Positions 18,417 to 27,439 are shown, numbered from the stretch's first letter. The stretch is DNA of 64,000 nt from Candidatus Zixiibacteriota bacterium (GCA_024276275.1 JAJRXM010000023.1:1-64000); one strand, 5' to 3'. The notes: a model not told the origin generated them from the letters alone. Made by a program: numbers and translations.

Positions 18417-19655
18417 TTTGGGATGGATATGATCTACATGAAATTTATTTTTATAATCTAGATGAGGATATAAAAAAGTTAAAACGGAATAAGTGTAGCT
18501 CTGCCCATACTTATATTGAAGTAAGTTATCGATATCGTCCTCAGTAAAGATAATAGTTTTGTTTGTTCCTTTAAATTCAGATATAATGCCCTCCAACGGA
18601 AATGTAGTATTGCTATTTCTTATAACTTCTCTCAATGGACGTAGAACAGCATCAGGGGCACCACCAAATATCCGTTTTATGATTGCACATGAAATCCAAT
18701 ACTTAATATTTTTACGCTCTTCAATAAATTTCTCAGAAATATGAAAATTATTTGGTAACCCAATTTTTCTCAAATAGTATGCAATCGGAATTACAGCGTA
18801 ATTAGTAGTTAGTGTATCCCGTGAATAGCCAAAACTTGAGAATAAACGTACCGCATCTTGTATCGCTCGTTTAATATCAATCCAGTCTTCTTCAATTTTT
18901 AGCATGCTTTCCTTATTGAAATTATCCACCTTAAAAGCTATATTCTTGAAATCACTTAGCACTAAACTACTTTTTAGTACAAAATCTTTATCAAATTTAA
19001 ACCCTATTCCAATATTATTTATCTCATCTACAAAAGAAGTAATTTCTTCGCGGGCATCTCTGTCTTTCCATTGAGCAGAAGCAATAGACAATAAAAGATC
19101 TGAATAACTTAAAATAGTCCCTCCACTATTAACTCTAATAAAAATATTTAGCACTTTATCAAGACTTTCGTCTTTTTCTAAATAATAATTAATAATTGGG
19201 GTTTTATGAATTGTACTAAATAATTTAAACAAAGTTTTGTTAGCAAATTCTTTTTGCTCTCTTGATTTATCCATTACCCCTTCTTGGATGAGAAAATCAT
19301 TTATTTCCCATTCTTCATTAAAATTCAAAATATCTTCTATCTTAAACCAAAATGCTTCCTCATTTTGTTTTTTTGCTTCTTCCTTAGATAAAAAAGTAAA
19401 ATCATAATACAAATCAGTTTGATCAGTTTTTTTCTGCGGAGATAATAAATTTAGATACAAATGCCTGATTGGAAAAGCATGAGAATTATTCCACCTTTTA
19501 TGAGGTTCTTTATAGGCATAAGATCCTTTAAGAGCAATATAAAGTGAAGTCAACCTTTGCTGACCATCAAGAATACCAATAATATCATCCTGATTTGTCA
19601 CATTAGCCTTTGGATTGTGTCGCATATCGCGTTCATGATAATAAACTTGTTGCAA
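18414..19655 (-). pseudogene. DUF262 (GmrS-like) protein, middle part lacking both ends
   Basis: About 413 residues belong to the DUF262 family, whose members act in modification-dependent restriction (GmrSD) and related defence. The stretch YHERDMRHNPKANVTN, the ILDGQQRLTSLYIALKG motif and the helical middle are intact. The frame ends in FHVDHIHPKS, the start of the DUF1524-type His motif, then runs into ADP-ribosylglycohydrolase DNA. The first ~70 residues (the usual LPAIQREFVW region) are missing: a TAG sits directly before the first codon at 19655. The C-terminal part is at 17905-18193. The gene has therefore been cut at two places. Confidence 0.78.
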
Positions 19656-19681
19656 CTATTTTATATAAATGATTATTATGA

Positions 19682-20071
19682 GCGATTGAGGATCTTTACA
19701 AGTTTTTAACTACTAATAACTTAAATCTATTATTTACACTGATAGAAAATTATCAATTTAAAGATTATAATTCATTAAAATCAATTTCTGAATCAGAAAA
19801 GTTAACCGATTTCATACAGTCATCTCTTAATATTTTAAAACAAGATATTGTGAAGTCACATCATAATACATCTTTTCTTAAAAGAAAATATTTGTTTATA
19901 TCATATTTTGTGTCAAAATATCAGCAAAAATTTCTTTTCTCAGACGTCATATTTAATGAAAGAGCTCAAGTAGATGAAAGTAAACAAAAAGCTGTAATCA
20001 GTACAATAGATGAGAAATTAAATTATTTAGTTTTAACAAATTATGATTTAACTAAAATGGTAGATGTTTGA
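19682..20071 (+). pseudogene. C-terminal fragment of an unknown protein
   Basis: After a TGA at 19679-19681 an open frame of about 130 codons reads AIEDLYKFLTTNNLNLLF ... and ends YDLTKMVDV. It is helical and Lys/Asn-rich. There is no start codon with a ribosome site before the internal GTG at 19850. It begins within 30 bases of the DUF262 truncation point, so it is probably the end of another gene cut by the same event. The family is not recognised. Confidence 0.4.
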
Positions 20072-20076
20072 AAATA

Positions 20077-20223
20077 ATGGATAAAGAAATAATTATAGAC
20101 GATAGTAAAATGGATGAGAATCCGCCAAAACTAATAATAACCATAAAAAGGAAAATGAAGACTGTAAAAAAGTATGTATTAAATTTTGTAAATAATAAAG
20201 TAAATATTACTAAAATAAAATAA
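20077..20223 (+). CDS. Small basic protein, 48 residues
   Basis: An ATG five bases after the preceding stop opens a 48-codon frame, MDKEIIIDDSKMDENPPKLI ..., with a basic C-terminal half rich in Lys and beta-branched residues. It is followed by a good terminator. No family is recognised. The tight spacing after the previous frame suggests it was the last gene of that operon. Confidence 0.4.
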   Translation: MDKEIIIDDSKMDENPPKLIITIKRKMKTVKKYVLNFVNNKVNITKIK

Positions 20224-20263
20224 TACCGACTTCACCGGTGTCAGTTTAATAGAGCTCGATGAT

Positions 20264-20297
20264 GGGAAGCGCTATGATGGTGCGTTTCCCTTTTTTT
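20264..20297 (+). terminator. Rho-independent terminator
   Basis: GGGAAGCGC (20264-20272) pairs with GCGTTTCCC (20282-20290) with one G-U, followed by seven T. It separates the scarred region from the integrative-element operon that starts 24 bases later. Confidence 0.8.
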
Positions 20298-20320
20298 ATT
20301 TTATTTTTTGGAGAAAAATT

Positions 20321-20698
20321 ATGACTGCTCAAAAAAGATTCCCTAAAAGAGAATACGAAGCTAAAGTTATTGGAGTTTACCCAAATGATCACTACTCCTT
20401 TGATAATGGTGGAAGTATTAAATACTTACTTGAAAATGACGAAAAAGTATTTTGGCATATCCCTGGTACACAAAGCGAAATGCTCGACATTTCCTTGAAA
20501 ACTGCCGGTCACTACCTCAACTACCAATATGTCTACGGCAAAAAATACTTTCATCGAGATTTATTGAATCGCCATTGTATCGTTCTTATCGAATTATACC
20601 AAAGTAAAAAATATCCAGATAAACTCGTACCCGTAATTGTCGGATTTAAATTCTCATACATCGATCTTTTCTCATACAACGGTGACAATCATGCCTAA
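20321..20698 (+). CDS. Hypothetical protein, first gene of the element operon
   Basis: This 125-residue soluble protein has a basic N-terminus (MTAQKRFPKREYEAKVIGVY) and a beta-rich body. It is preceded by a GGAG ribosome site and overlaps the start of the parB-like gene. I do not recognise the family. Its position at the head of the conjugation/partition-like operon suggests a regulatory or single-strand-DNA-binding type role, which is only a guess. Confidence 0.6.
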   Translation: MTAQKRFPKREYEAKVIGVYPNDHYSFDNGGSIKYLLENDEKVFWHIPGTQSEMLDISLKTAGHYLNYQYVYGKKYFHRDLLNRHCIVLIELYQSKKYPDKLVPVIVGFKFSYIDLFSYNGDNHA

Positions 20699-21617
20699 AA
20701 TTGATAGAAGTAAAATTCAATATCAAATGAGATATTTGCCGGCATCCCTAATCATCGATAATAGTAATAATATACGGTTTGAAGATGATGCTGTTGCAGA
20801 TACTGAGCTTGCAAACAGCATACATCAATCCGGCATCATCCAACCGTTGGTTGTAAGACCTTTAGAAAATGGCAAATTTGAGATTCTTTGCGGATTTAGA
20901 AGATATAAAGCAGCGAAAAAAAACCATCTTGAATTTCTACCGGTAATAATTATAAAATCGGATTCGGATGATGACAAGACTTTTACATTAGTAGAAAATA
21001 TACAGCGAAAAAACCTCACTACTTTTGAAATTACAATTGCTGTTAAAAAACTCGTTGATACTACAAAACATAGTTACTCAACTATTGGTAAAAAAATAGG
21101 TATGAGTAAAAGCTGGATTAGTAAACTTAACAAGTTTGCAAAACAATTATTGGATAATAATGAAGATTGTTCGTTAACGAAACTTCCTGTTTCAACTTAT
21201 CTGGAATTGGTGAATAAACCGGATCTGCTCAAAAGAGCAGAAAAAGAAAATTGGACTCAGCAGCAAGCAAGAGAAGAAGTTAATAAACTAAAAAATGCTC
21301 AGAATGAAAAATCAGGATTTATTCATCGGGGAAAGATTAAGAATACCCCAGCAAAAGACAACAATGCTCTCCTACCGGCTTACTATAAGCAGTCCCAGCT
21401 AATTGCCTACAAACCAATTGAATTCAAAGACGCTGGTTTTACTATCAACGCCTTTTATTTTGATAAGAATCAATCATATGATATTGAAGCTGTTGTAGAA
21501 AAACTTCAAGAACTTCAAAACTATCTTGATTTTGCCATTAAAGTTATTCGGGAACATGACGGTATAAGTTCAGAAATTTCAGATTATATCAAAGAGGAAT
21601 TTCACGATGTACTTTGA
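20691..21617 (+). CDS. ParB/RepB/Spo0J-family DNA-binding protein
   Basis: The 308-residue product starts at the ATG at 20691, overlapping the previous stop. The N-terminal ParB domain carries PLVVRPLENGKFEILCGFRR YKAAKK (the GxRR nucleotide-binding motif) and VENIQRKNLTTFE. A helix-turn-helix follows (YSTIGKKIGMSKSWISKLNK). No ParA gene is next to it. ParB-like proteins together with E1/ThiF, E2 and JAB genes are the hallmark of PRTRC-type cassettes, and all of those are present downstream. It probably acts in maintenance or regulation of the element. Confidence 0.85.
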   Translation: MPKIDRSKIQYQMRYLPASLIIDNSNNIRFEDDAVADTELANSIHQSGIIQPLVVRPLENGKFEILCGFRRYKAAKKNHLEFLPVIIIKSDSDDDKTFTLVENIQRKNLTTFEITIAVKKLVDTTKHSYSTIGKKIGMSKSWISKLNKFAKQLLDNNEDCSLTKLPVSTYLELVNKPDLLKRAEKENWTQQQAREEVNKLKNAQNEKSGFIHRGKIKNTPAKDNNALLPAYYKQSQLIAYKPIEFKDAGFTINAFYFDKNQSYDIEAVVEKLQELQNYLDFAIKVIREHDGISSEISDYIKEEFHDVL

Positions 21618-22014
21618 TAAAAAAAGTCAAAAACGACATACGAAAACCCAAAATCAGGAGATTAAATCCGGTGATGAAATATTTACTATACAACGTAAAC
21701 AAACAACCTTGATTTCTGATACTGGTGATATTGAAACTGAAGAGACGGTACAATCTATGATGATCGGTGATATTAAGGTTGACAGTGTTTCAAAAATATT
21801 TGGGAAATGCCATGATTGTGGTTTACTAATTACATATTTGAATAAACGGATTTGCTTTTGCGGTAAAATTATATGTACTAACTGTGCTGAATGGTGGGAT
21901 GATGATAACCGTCCAGTCTGTTCTATTTGCTACAAAGCACTAAAGAAAAAGAAATTCTGGTCTTCTTTTTGGCACCTAATTTTATCTCCTTTTATTGAAA
22001 GAAGAGAAAATTGA
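21607..22014 (+). CDS. RING-like / treble-clef zinc protein
   Basis: This is a 135-residue protein. The first ~70 residues are polar. The C-terminal half has eight clustered Cys: CHDCGL, then ICFCGKIICTNCAEWW and CSICYKAL. The spacing suits two zinc sites, as in RING, FYVE-like or B-box folds. It overlaps both neighbours by a few bases, so it is in the same operon as the ParB-like and ATPase genes. A RING-like domain in an operon with E1 and E2 homologues could be a ligase or adaptor, but many zinc ribbons on mobile elements only bind nucleic acid. Confidence 0.6.
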   Translation: MYFDKKSQKRHTKTQNQEIKSGDEIFTIQRKQTTLISDTGDIETEETVQSMMIGDIKVDSVSKIFGKCHDCGLLITYLNKRICFCGKIICTNCAEWWDDDNRPVCSICYKALKKKKFWSSFWHLILSPFIERREN

Positions 22015-23312
22015 AAAGAAAATTAAGTCCAGAAAACTATGCCAACTTTCTGTATCAGGAATGTCAAAAATATGGCATTGTTGAAAAAGAGGATCTTGCC
22101 CCATTGATAGAAAAATATATGTTGAATCCAACTGATAGAAGTTCACTCTGGATAATTGAATTGGCATTAGCTGAAGCCAAACAACTTCAACAGACATACC
22201 CAGATCCATTCCGTCCTACAAACCCTATTAATGAGGGGGTTTTCACAGGAAATCTCCTATTGGGTGCTATCCCACCTGAAGGTCTCCCTTATTTGATCCC
22301 TCTTGAATTATTAAAAACTCACATGTTGGTTACATCAAGAACCGGCGGTGGAAAAACAAACTTAAATTTTGTTATCTTAACCCAAATATTAGAAAGTCGG
22401 AAAAATGTTGATGATATTTGATAGAAAAGGCGATTATCAATCATTACTTCACTATCCAAAGTTTGTTTTCATACAATTGATACTTTTCTATATTAATATT
22501 CTGGAGCCACCGCCGGGATTGGATTTCAAACGCTGGGTAAACATAATTGCTGAAATTTTCTCAAATTATCTTGTGATATAAGAGTGGCATCTCGAAGTCT
22601 GCTTGTTACAACAATTCTAAAAATTAGTGAATTACCAGAATTTCTGCCTAGTAGTAGATATCCCACATTAAAAGATGTATATATTTACCTACTCTATAAA
22701 CTAAAAGTACCCTTAATAAGTCACACTGCTCGGCATAGAGAGACACTTATCAATCGCCTTGAAGGGTTGTTTGCGGTATTTAGTGATAATATAAATTCAC
22801 ACCGGCAATTAAATTGGAATAAATTTCTAAAAACTGACTGGGCTCTTTCACTAGTCGGTCTACCAACAGATTTCCAAAATCTTCTAATTACTATAATTAT
22901 TGCAAAAGTTTTAATGTATCGTATTGTAAATAATCTTCGTAGCCAAAAACTTGAAATTCTTATAGTTTTGGATGAAGCATCCACGATGTTCAAAAAATGG
23001 CATGAACAACGGGAAGGAAATTATCTGTTGTTAGATTACTTAGCTCAATCTCGTGAGTTTGGTGTTGGTTTTTTAATCTCTACTCAAACTCTTTCAACAT
23101 TGCCAATATCTCTTCTGGCAAATACCGGTATCAAAGTTATTGTCGGTGGATCCGGATCCGGCATGGACTACGATATCTTTGCTTCTGCAACAGGTATAAC
23201 TCCTGAACAAAAAACATATCTTAAGCAGTTAACTAATCCTGGTCAAGCTTGTGTAAAAGATCCAAGATATCCTCACGTATTTACTTTAAAGGTGCCTCAC
23301 TTTGTCGAATAA
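22011..23312 (+). pseudogene. HerA/FtsK-like DNA-pumping ATPase (two frameshifts)
   Basis: The restored protein of about 433 residues has Walker A in TSRTGGGKTNLN, a VMIFDRKGDY-like segment (read MLMIFDRKGDYQSLLHYP), EPPPGLDFKRWVN, Walker B ILIVLDEASTMF and a sensor region QSREFGVGFLISTQ. These are typical of HerA/VirB4-like hexameric pumps on integrative elements. The frame breaks at a run of five A (22401-22405) and again near 22572, where one base is missing before IRVASRSLL. If both are sequence errors the gene is intact. It probably moves element DNA or works with the nuclease-like protein that overlaps its end. Confidence 0.75.
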
Positions 23313-24102
23313 GCTAAACAAAAATATCCCAAAGTATATCGTAGATATGGAATCCGAAAAACGCAGTAAAGGATTATATGCTGATTACACTCTCTTACCT
23401 CCTGCTGATAAGCCTATGGATAAACCAGATGCTTCTCAAACGGAGCCAGTACAACCAAAACCTAAACAAAAAGAATCTAAATCTGTATCTAACACCAAAA
23501 AATTTTTAACTCTCTGGCTGAACCAGAAAAAACCATTTTTATCTCAACGGGAAATTTTAGATTTACTCAACATTACAAGCGGCTCAATAATATCAAGGAC
23601 CAAAAAAGATTTTAAAATTAACGGATATATAAAAACACATAAACTTCAGATTGGTAAAACTAACTCGTCTATTTGGGAACCAACTGAAAAAGCTTACCAA
23701 TTTGTTGGACTTAAAAAACCAACATGGGAATCAAAAGGAGGGTATCTCCATCAGTATATTGTTTTTTATTTTAAAAAGCATGGGATTAAAGACGGTTATC
23801 ACGTTGAAGTCGAATATTTCCTTGATAATGGTAAAGCGGTAGATCTACTGCTCAAAAATAATAATGAAATTATTTTCATAGAAATTGCTACCAGTTACCC
23901 TCTTGAAAAAGAAATATCAAATATAATTAAGGACTTTTCATCAAGCCTTATACCGGATCAACTTATAATAGCTGTTCAAAATGGTAAGATGAAAACTAAG
24001 CTTGAAAAAATGATACTGTCAGATAAACGAATAGACAACAATCGTGATAAAATAAAAGTTGTGCTTGCCGGTAATTTAATCAATCAAGAAAAGATAAACT
24101 GA
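23302..24102 (+). CDS. Winged-helix protein with a possible PD-(D/E)XK-like domain
   Basis: This is a 266-residue protein. A Pro/Lys-rich linker (~40-65) precedes a winged helix (SQREILDLLNITSGSIISRT). The C-terminal half has VDLLLKNNNEIIFIEIATS, which resembles the D ... ExK core of restriction-like nucleases, although the Lys is replaced. The TTG start overlaps the ATPase stop, so the pair may form a HerA-type pump with its DNA-end-processing or recognition partner. The nuclease activity is uncertain because of the altered motif. Confidence 0.5.
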   Translation: MSNKLNKNIPKYIVDMESEKRSKGLYADYTLLPPADKPMDKPDASQTEPVQPKPKQKESKSVSNTKKFLTLWLNQKKPFLSQREILDLLNITSGSIISRTKKDFKINGYIKTHKLQIGKTNSSIWEPTEKAYQFVGLKKPTWESKGGYLHQYIVFYFKKHGIKDGYHVEVEYFLDNGKAVDLLLKNNNEIIFIEIATSYPLEKEISNIIKDFSSSLIPDQLIIAVQNGKMKTKLEKMILSDKRIDNNRDKIKVVLAGNLINQEKIN

Positions 24103-24308
24103 TGAAACTATTAAAAATAATTTTAATTTTATTTTTAACTACAGTGTTGTTTGACTGGGTGAATTCATGCGGGGGTTATTCTCTTTCGTTTTCAGACCTC
24201 TTACCGTTTTCTCGCACAGGTCATAATTTTACTTACAACTATGTTTCGCTTGTGATGATTGGTTTTACTATTTATGGCATAAGGAGGTTATATGGAGGAA
24301 GATTTTGA
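24102..24308 (+). CDS. Small membrane protein, 68 residues
   Basis: The start overlaps the previous stop (TGATG). Two hydrophobic segments, LLKIILILFLTTVLFDWV and YVSLVMIGFTIYGI, flank a polar loop. It could be a holin-like or conjugation-associated membrane protein; no family was recognised. The next gene starts inside its last codons. Confidence 0.6.
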   Translation: MKLLKIILILFLTTVLFDWVNSCGGYSLSFSDLLPFSRTGHNFTYNYVSLVMIGFTIYGIRRLYGGRF

Positions 24309-24885
24309 TGATTGGGAAGATAACAACTATGAGTATGAAGAGGAAGAGAACGAGAACGAAGAACTCACCGCCTCTCCCCCAAACATCAATTTTGAAGAAC
24401 TTGAGGACTTTGCTGACGATGTCCGTGAAGTCATTGAACATAATCAAAAACAAATTAACTATGCTAATCGCGAACTAAATTCAGTTGAAAAATCAACATT
24501 TCTTGAACGTGAACTTGTAAACATTGAGAATGTCATAAAAGAAGTAAAAACTATGTTAGATAGACGTCATACTAATGAAGAAACCTTGAGTCAAATGAAT
24601 CCAGGATCTGCTACTGCTTGGGCACTTGAGGATAAACAACAAAAAAGAGAAATGTCATTAAAACAACGTATGACGCTTCGCTTAGCAGGTATAGATTATG
24701 ATAGCTTATCAGATTTCACCGATGACGCATCACATATAGTAGAAGATGCTGTTAACCCTAAACAACGAAAATTTAGAAAAGATTTTAGAGCAGATTTAAA
24801 ACGATTACCCTATACGGAACGTGTAGAATATATTGATCGTTTACTTGAATATGGTCGCATAGACCAAAACAATATAATGAATTAA
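24292..24885 (+). CDS. Acidic coiled-coil protein
   Basis: This 197-residue protein starts with an extremely acidic stretch (DFDDWEDNNYEYEEEENENE) followed by long helices with coiled-coil character. The C-terminal half is basic (KQRMTLRLAGIDYD; RKFRKDFRADLKRL). An AAGGAGG ribosome site lies within the previous gene. It has no recognised domain and may be a structural or DNA-mimic-type accessory of the element; that is speculation from composition. Confidence 0.6.
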   Translation: MEEDFDDWEDNNYEYEEEENENEELTASPPNINFEELEDFADDVREVIEHNQKQINYANRELNSVEKSTFLERELVNIENVIKEVKTMLDRRHTNEETLSQMNPGSATAWALEDKQQKREMSLKQRMTLRLAGIDYDSLSDFTDDASHIVEDAVNPKQRKFRKDFRADLKRLPYTERVEYIDRLLEYGRIDQNNIMN

Positions 24886-24903
24886 TATCAGAGTATCTAT
24901 AAA

Positions 24904-25119
24904 ATGTATAGTATCCGTTGGGATAGAGTTTTAGCATTTATTACAATTATCATGCTACCGGTAATCTACCGGTGGTTAGCAGATAATCTTCATATCGGTA
25001 GTTTCTATCAATTTCCAATTTTAGGAGCTGCCTGCTCGAATTACGAAGTCAAAGCACTAATCCTATTGGGATTACTTCTTATTTCTCTCGTGCTAATAAT
25101 CAAAATTATTAAAGAATAA
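24904..25119 (+). CDS. Small membrane protein, 71 residues
   Basis: Two hydrophobic helices (VLAFITIIMLPVIYRWLA and ALILLGLLLISLVLIIKIIK) are connected by a short loop with one Cys. It lies 18 bases after the coiled-coil gene in the same operon. Family unknown. Confidence 0.55.
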   Translation: MYSIRWDRVLAFITIIMLPVIYRWLADNLHIGSFYQFPILGAACSNYEVKALILLGLLLISLVLIIKIIKE

Positions 25120-25190
25120 CGCTTGAGTTAAGTATAGAAAGAAATTCAATACCGGTTTATTAATAACTGGAGATACAAAGAGGCATCAAA

Positions 25191-25370
25191 TTGAAACCTT
25201 TTACTCAAATTCTTAACGATCCTAACAGAAATGATAATCAAAATAATTATTCTGTTAACAACGGCACTACTTTGAAACAAATCCCTGATGAACTTTTGAA
25301 AGCGATTAAAAACTTTTACGACCAGCACACTCAATCCAATCGCCCAGAAATTACATCTAGCAATGGTTAA
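25191..25370 (+). CDS. Small protein upstream of the E2-like gene, 59 residues
   Basis: A TTG at 25191 with a good AAAGAGG site seven bases upstream opens a 59-codon frame (LKPFTQILNDPNRNDNQ ... ) ending RPEITSSNG. It is Asn/Gln-rich with one helix (PDELLKAIKNFYDQH). It occupies the place where ubiquitin-like modifiers are usually encoded in E2-JAB-E1 cassettes and ends in Gly, but no beta-grasp pattern is obvious. Alternatively it is an unrelated small element protein. Confidence 0.45.
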   Translation: MKPFTQILNDPNRNDNQNNYSVNNGTTLKQIPDELLKAIKNFYDQHTQSNRPEITSSNG

Positions 25371-25434
25371 TTTTAAATCATAGAAAAGGCAGGAGTAATA
25401 ATTACTCCTGCCATAACCTAACGAGGTAATAGTA

Positions 25435-25869
25435 ATGATTTCAAATTCTCAAAATTGGATTTTAGAAAACTGTAAGTTATTAGCCAAAATATTTGGTACT
25501 AATAATGTGTATTTGGATGAAATAGAATTTAGGTATATTAAAATTTATCAATTTCATTTACCAGCTTTTTGGACCCCCAACCGTTCCACATTACTAATTG
25601 AACTTCCTGTTGGAAGTCAAATATTTTCAACAGCACCTAACAAATTTTACTTACAGAAAGGATTACGAGTATTTAATAAAATACCTGAACATTATTTTGA
25701 GTCAGATTATTATAATGACCTTTCTGCTCAAGGTTGGGCAAGATACTCTTTCCATATCACTAATGGATGGAAACCAAGTATGATTTGTAAATACGGTATG
25801 ACATTGGTAGATATTCTTGATGCTTTATATGAAAGAATGGATGATGCTGTTATGGAGACATTAAAATGA
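25435..25869 (+). CDS. E2-like (ubiquitin-conjugating-fold) protein, Prok-E2_E-like
   Basis: This 144-residue protein has the strand pattern of bacterial E2-like domains: IKIYQFHLPAFWTPNRSTLL, then IELPVGSQIF, APNKFYLQ and a C-terminal WARYSFHITNGWKPS with a final helix (TLVDILDALYERM). The W-x-R-x-S-x-H ... W-x-P block resembles prokaryotic E2 family E. The usual flap Asn/Cys arrangement is not evident; a Cys occurs at ICKYG after this block. Its stop overlaps the JAB start (ATGA), and an E1-like gene follows, which is the strongest support for the assignment. Confidence 0.6.
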   Translation: MISNSQNWILENCKLLAKIFGTNNVYLDEIEFRYIKIYQFHLPAFWTPNRSTLLIELPVGSQIFSTAPNKFYLQKGLRVFNKIPEHYFESDYYNDLSAQGWARYSFHITNGWKPSMICKYGMTLVDILDALYERMDDAVMETLK

Positions 25870-26345
25870 AAAAACAAAATAAAATAGTATTCAAAAAAAG
25901 TGATTTCAGCATTCTCATACATTATCTTCAGTCAAGAAGAGATATTGAATTAGGTGCAATGGCATTCTACTCTATTTCAGAAGGAGATGATTACTTAAAC
26001 CATTTAGTCAATGGAATTATCATTCCTAGAGATGAGGACTATCATTCACATTCTGCTTATGAAATGAGCCTTAAACCAAAATTTATGGAAAAATGCTATC
26101 AACTCTGTGAAAAATTTAATACTCATCTTCTCGATATTCACACGCACCCATGGGCTACTACTGCTTCATTTAGTTCAATAGATGATAATGAAGCAATCAA
26201 AAAAATTGACTATATGAAACAGTATGTCAATAATACTAAGATCTCTTTCATTGTTTTTGGTTGTTCTCCTCAAATTGTTCAGGCTAGAAGTTGGTGTGGT
26301 AACAATCACACACTAAACATAACAGATAACATTATTGTATTATAA
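25866..26345 (+). CDS. JAB/JAMM-domain metalloprotease (deubiquitinase-like)
   Basis: This 159-residue single-domain protein has a complete JAMM zinc motif: Glu28 (DIELGAMAF), His92 and His94 in DIHTHP, and Ser103 ... Asp106 in SFSSIDD. Related bacterial proteins remove ubiquitin-like tags or trim their C-termini. It is coupled to the E2-like gene by a 4-base overlap and followed 11 bases later by the E1-like gene. All catalytic residues are present, so it is predicted to be active. Confidence 0.88.
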   Translation: MKKQNKIVFKKSDFSILIHYLQSRRDIELGAMAFYSISEGDDYLNHLVNGIIIPRDEDYHSHSAYEMSLKPKFMEKCYQLCEKFNTHLLDIHTHPWATTASFSSIDDNEAIKKIDYMKQYVNNTKISFIVFGCSPQIVQARSWCGNNHTLNITDNIIVL

Positions 26346-26356
26346 AGGAAGATAAA

Positions 26357-27439
26357 ATGAAAATATTTAATTGTAATACTCCCAAAAACAGACAACCAGT
26401 TTACGATAAGAAGATATGCTCTAAACATATTCTTGTTTTTGGTGAAGAAATACAAAAATTGTTTTCTTCAATAACTGTGGGAATTATCGGATTAGGTGGA
26501 TTGGGAATGGTTGTTTTAGAACAAATTATGAGGCTTTTTCCTAAAGCAATAATTGGCATTGATTATGATACAGTATCAAAATCAAATTTAAACAGACTTA
26601 CCGGCACAACATATGTAGATGCCAACTCCAATATTTTAAAGTCTGATCATGCTCATCAACATGTAAAAAAGTTTAACCCTCTACAAGTTACTAAGTTTAT
26701 CAATGGTAACTTTCTTGAGGAAGAATCGCAGAAACGATTTGGAAGCTGTGATTTAATTTTCAATTGCCCTGATTCAGTTGTTACAAGATTAGCCGGATGT
26801 CAGTTTGGATTAGCTCATGGTAAAATTGTAATTGATTTAGGCTGTGGAGCAGTTGTTGAAGATGGTATTCTTCAACATGTAGTTGGTCAAATTGTTAAAA
26901 TAACTCCTGATTCTGGATTCTGTTTAAACTGTTCCGAGCTTTATGATCTTAATGAAGCTCGGGCAGAATTAATGGATGATGATGAATTGAATCGTCAACA
27001 AGAAATGGGATACATTCGTGGTGCTGATGTACCAGAACCTCAAATCTATTCTCTTAATATGATGACAGCATCTTGGGCAGTATGGTTGATGATGCAGATT
27101 GTTGCTGATAAAGAGCCCGCATTTGATGGTATTGCAATTGATGCCTTAAATTTCAATACATATACATGGACAGAACGAAAAACCAATCCAAATGATTGTC
27201 CTATTTGCGGTCGAAACGGCATTATCTTTGCCGGTAATAAAGCAGAATTACTGATTAAAGAATGTAAAGCAGATGCAAAAAAGAAAGTTATCGCTGAAAT
27301 TACGAAAATTATTTTTGACAATAAAAAAGACACATCTAAGTCTCAACGACCTCTTGAACAAAACCAATTAACCTCCAAAAGCAAATCGGAGGTTCCAAGT
27401 GAAAAAGGAACAAATAGAAAGACTAAAAAAAGCAAATAA
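26357..27439 (+). CDS. E1/ThiF/MoeB-like adenylyltransferase
   Basis: This 360-residue ThiF-fold enzyme would adenylate the C-terminus of a ubiquitin-like protein. The nucleotide loop is VGIIGLGGLGM (residues 41-51), followed by IDYDTVSKSNLNRL with the conserved Asp and Arg. The structural zinc ligands are CLNC (~190) and CPICGRNG (~275). The C-terminal ~60 residues are a Lys/Ser-rich tail ending KTKKSK, which may bind DNA or partners. With the E2-like and JAB genes it makes a complete conjugation/deconjugation set except for an evident modifier. Confidence 0.88.
   Translation: MKIFNCNTPKNRQPVYDKKICSKHILVFGEEIQKLFSSITVGIIGLGGLGMVVLEQIMRLFPKAIIGIDYDTVSKSNLNRLTGTTYVDANSNILKSDHAHQHVKKFNPLQVTKFINGNFLEEESQKRFGSCDLIFNCPDSVVTRLAGCQFGLAHGKIVIDLGCGAVVEDGILQHVVGQIVKITPDSGFCLNCSELYDLNEARAELMDDDELNRQQEMGYIRGADVPEPQIYSLNMMTASWAVWLMMQIVADKEPAFDGIAIDALNFNTYTWTERKTNPNDCPICGRNGIIFAGNKAELLIKECKADAKKKVIAEITKIIFDNKKDTSKSQRPLEQNQLTSKSKSEVPSEKGTNRKTKKSK

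Noticed and set aside
20224-20263. Left attachment site of the tRNA-Ser element
   Set aside because: No copy of the tRNA-Ser 3' end was found here or elsewhere to the left, so the left boundary of the element remains undefined.
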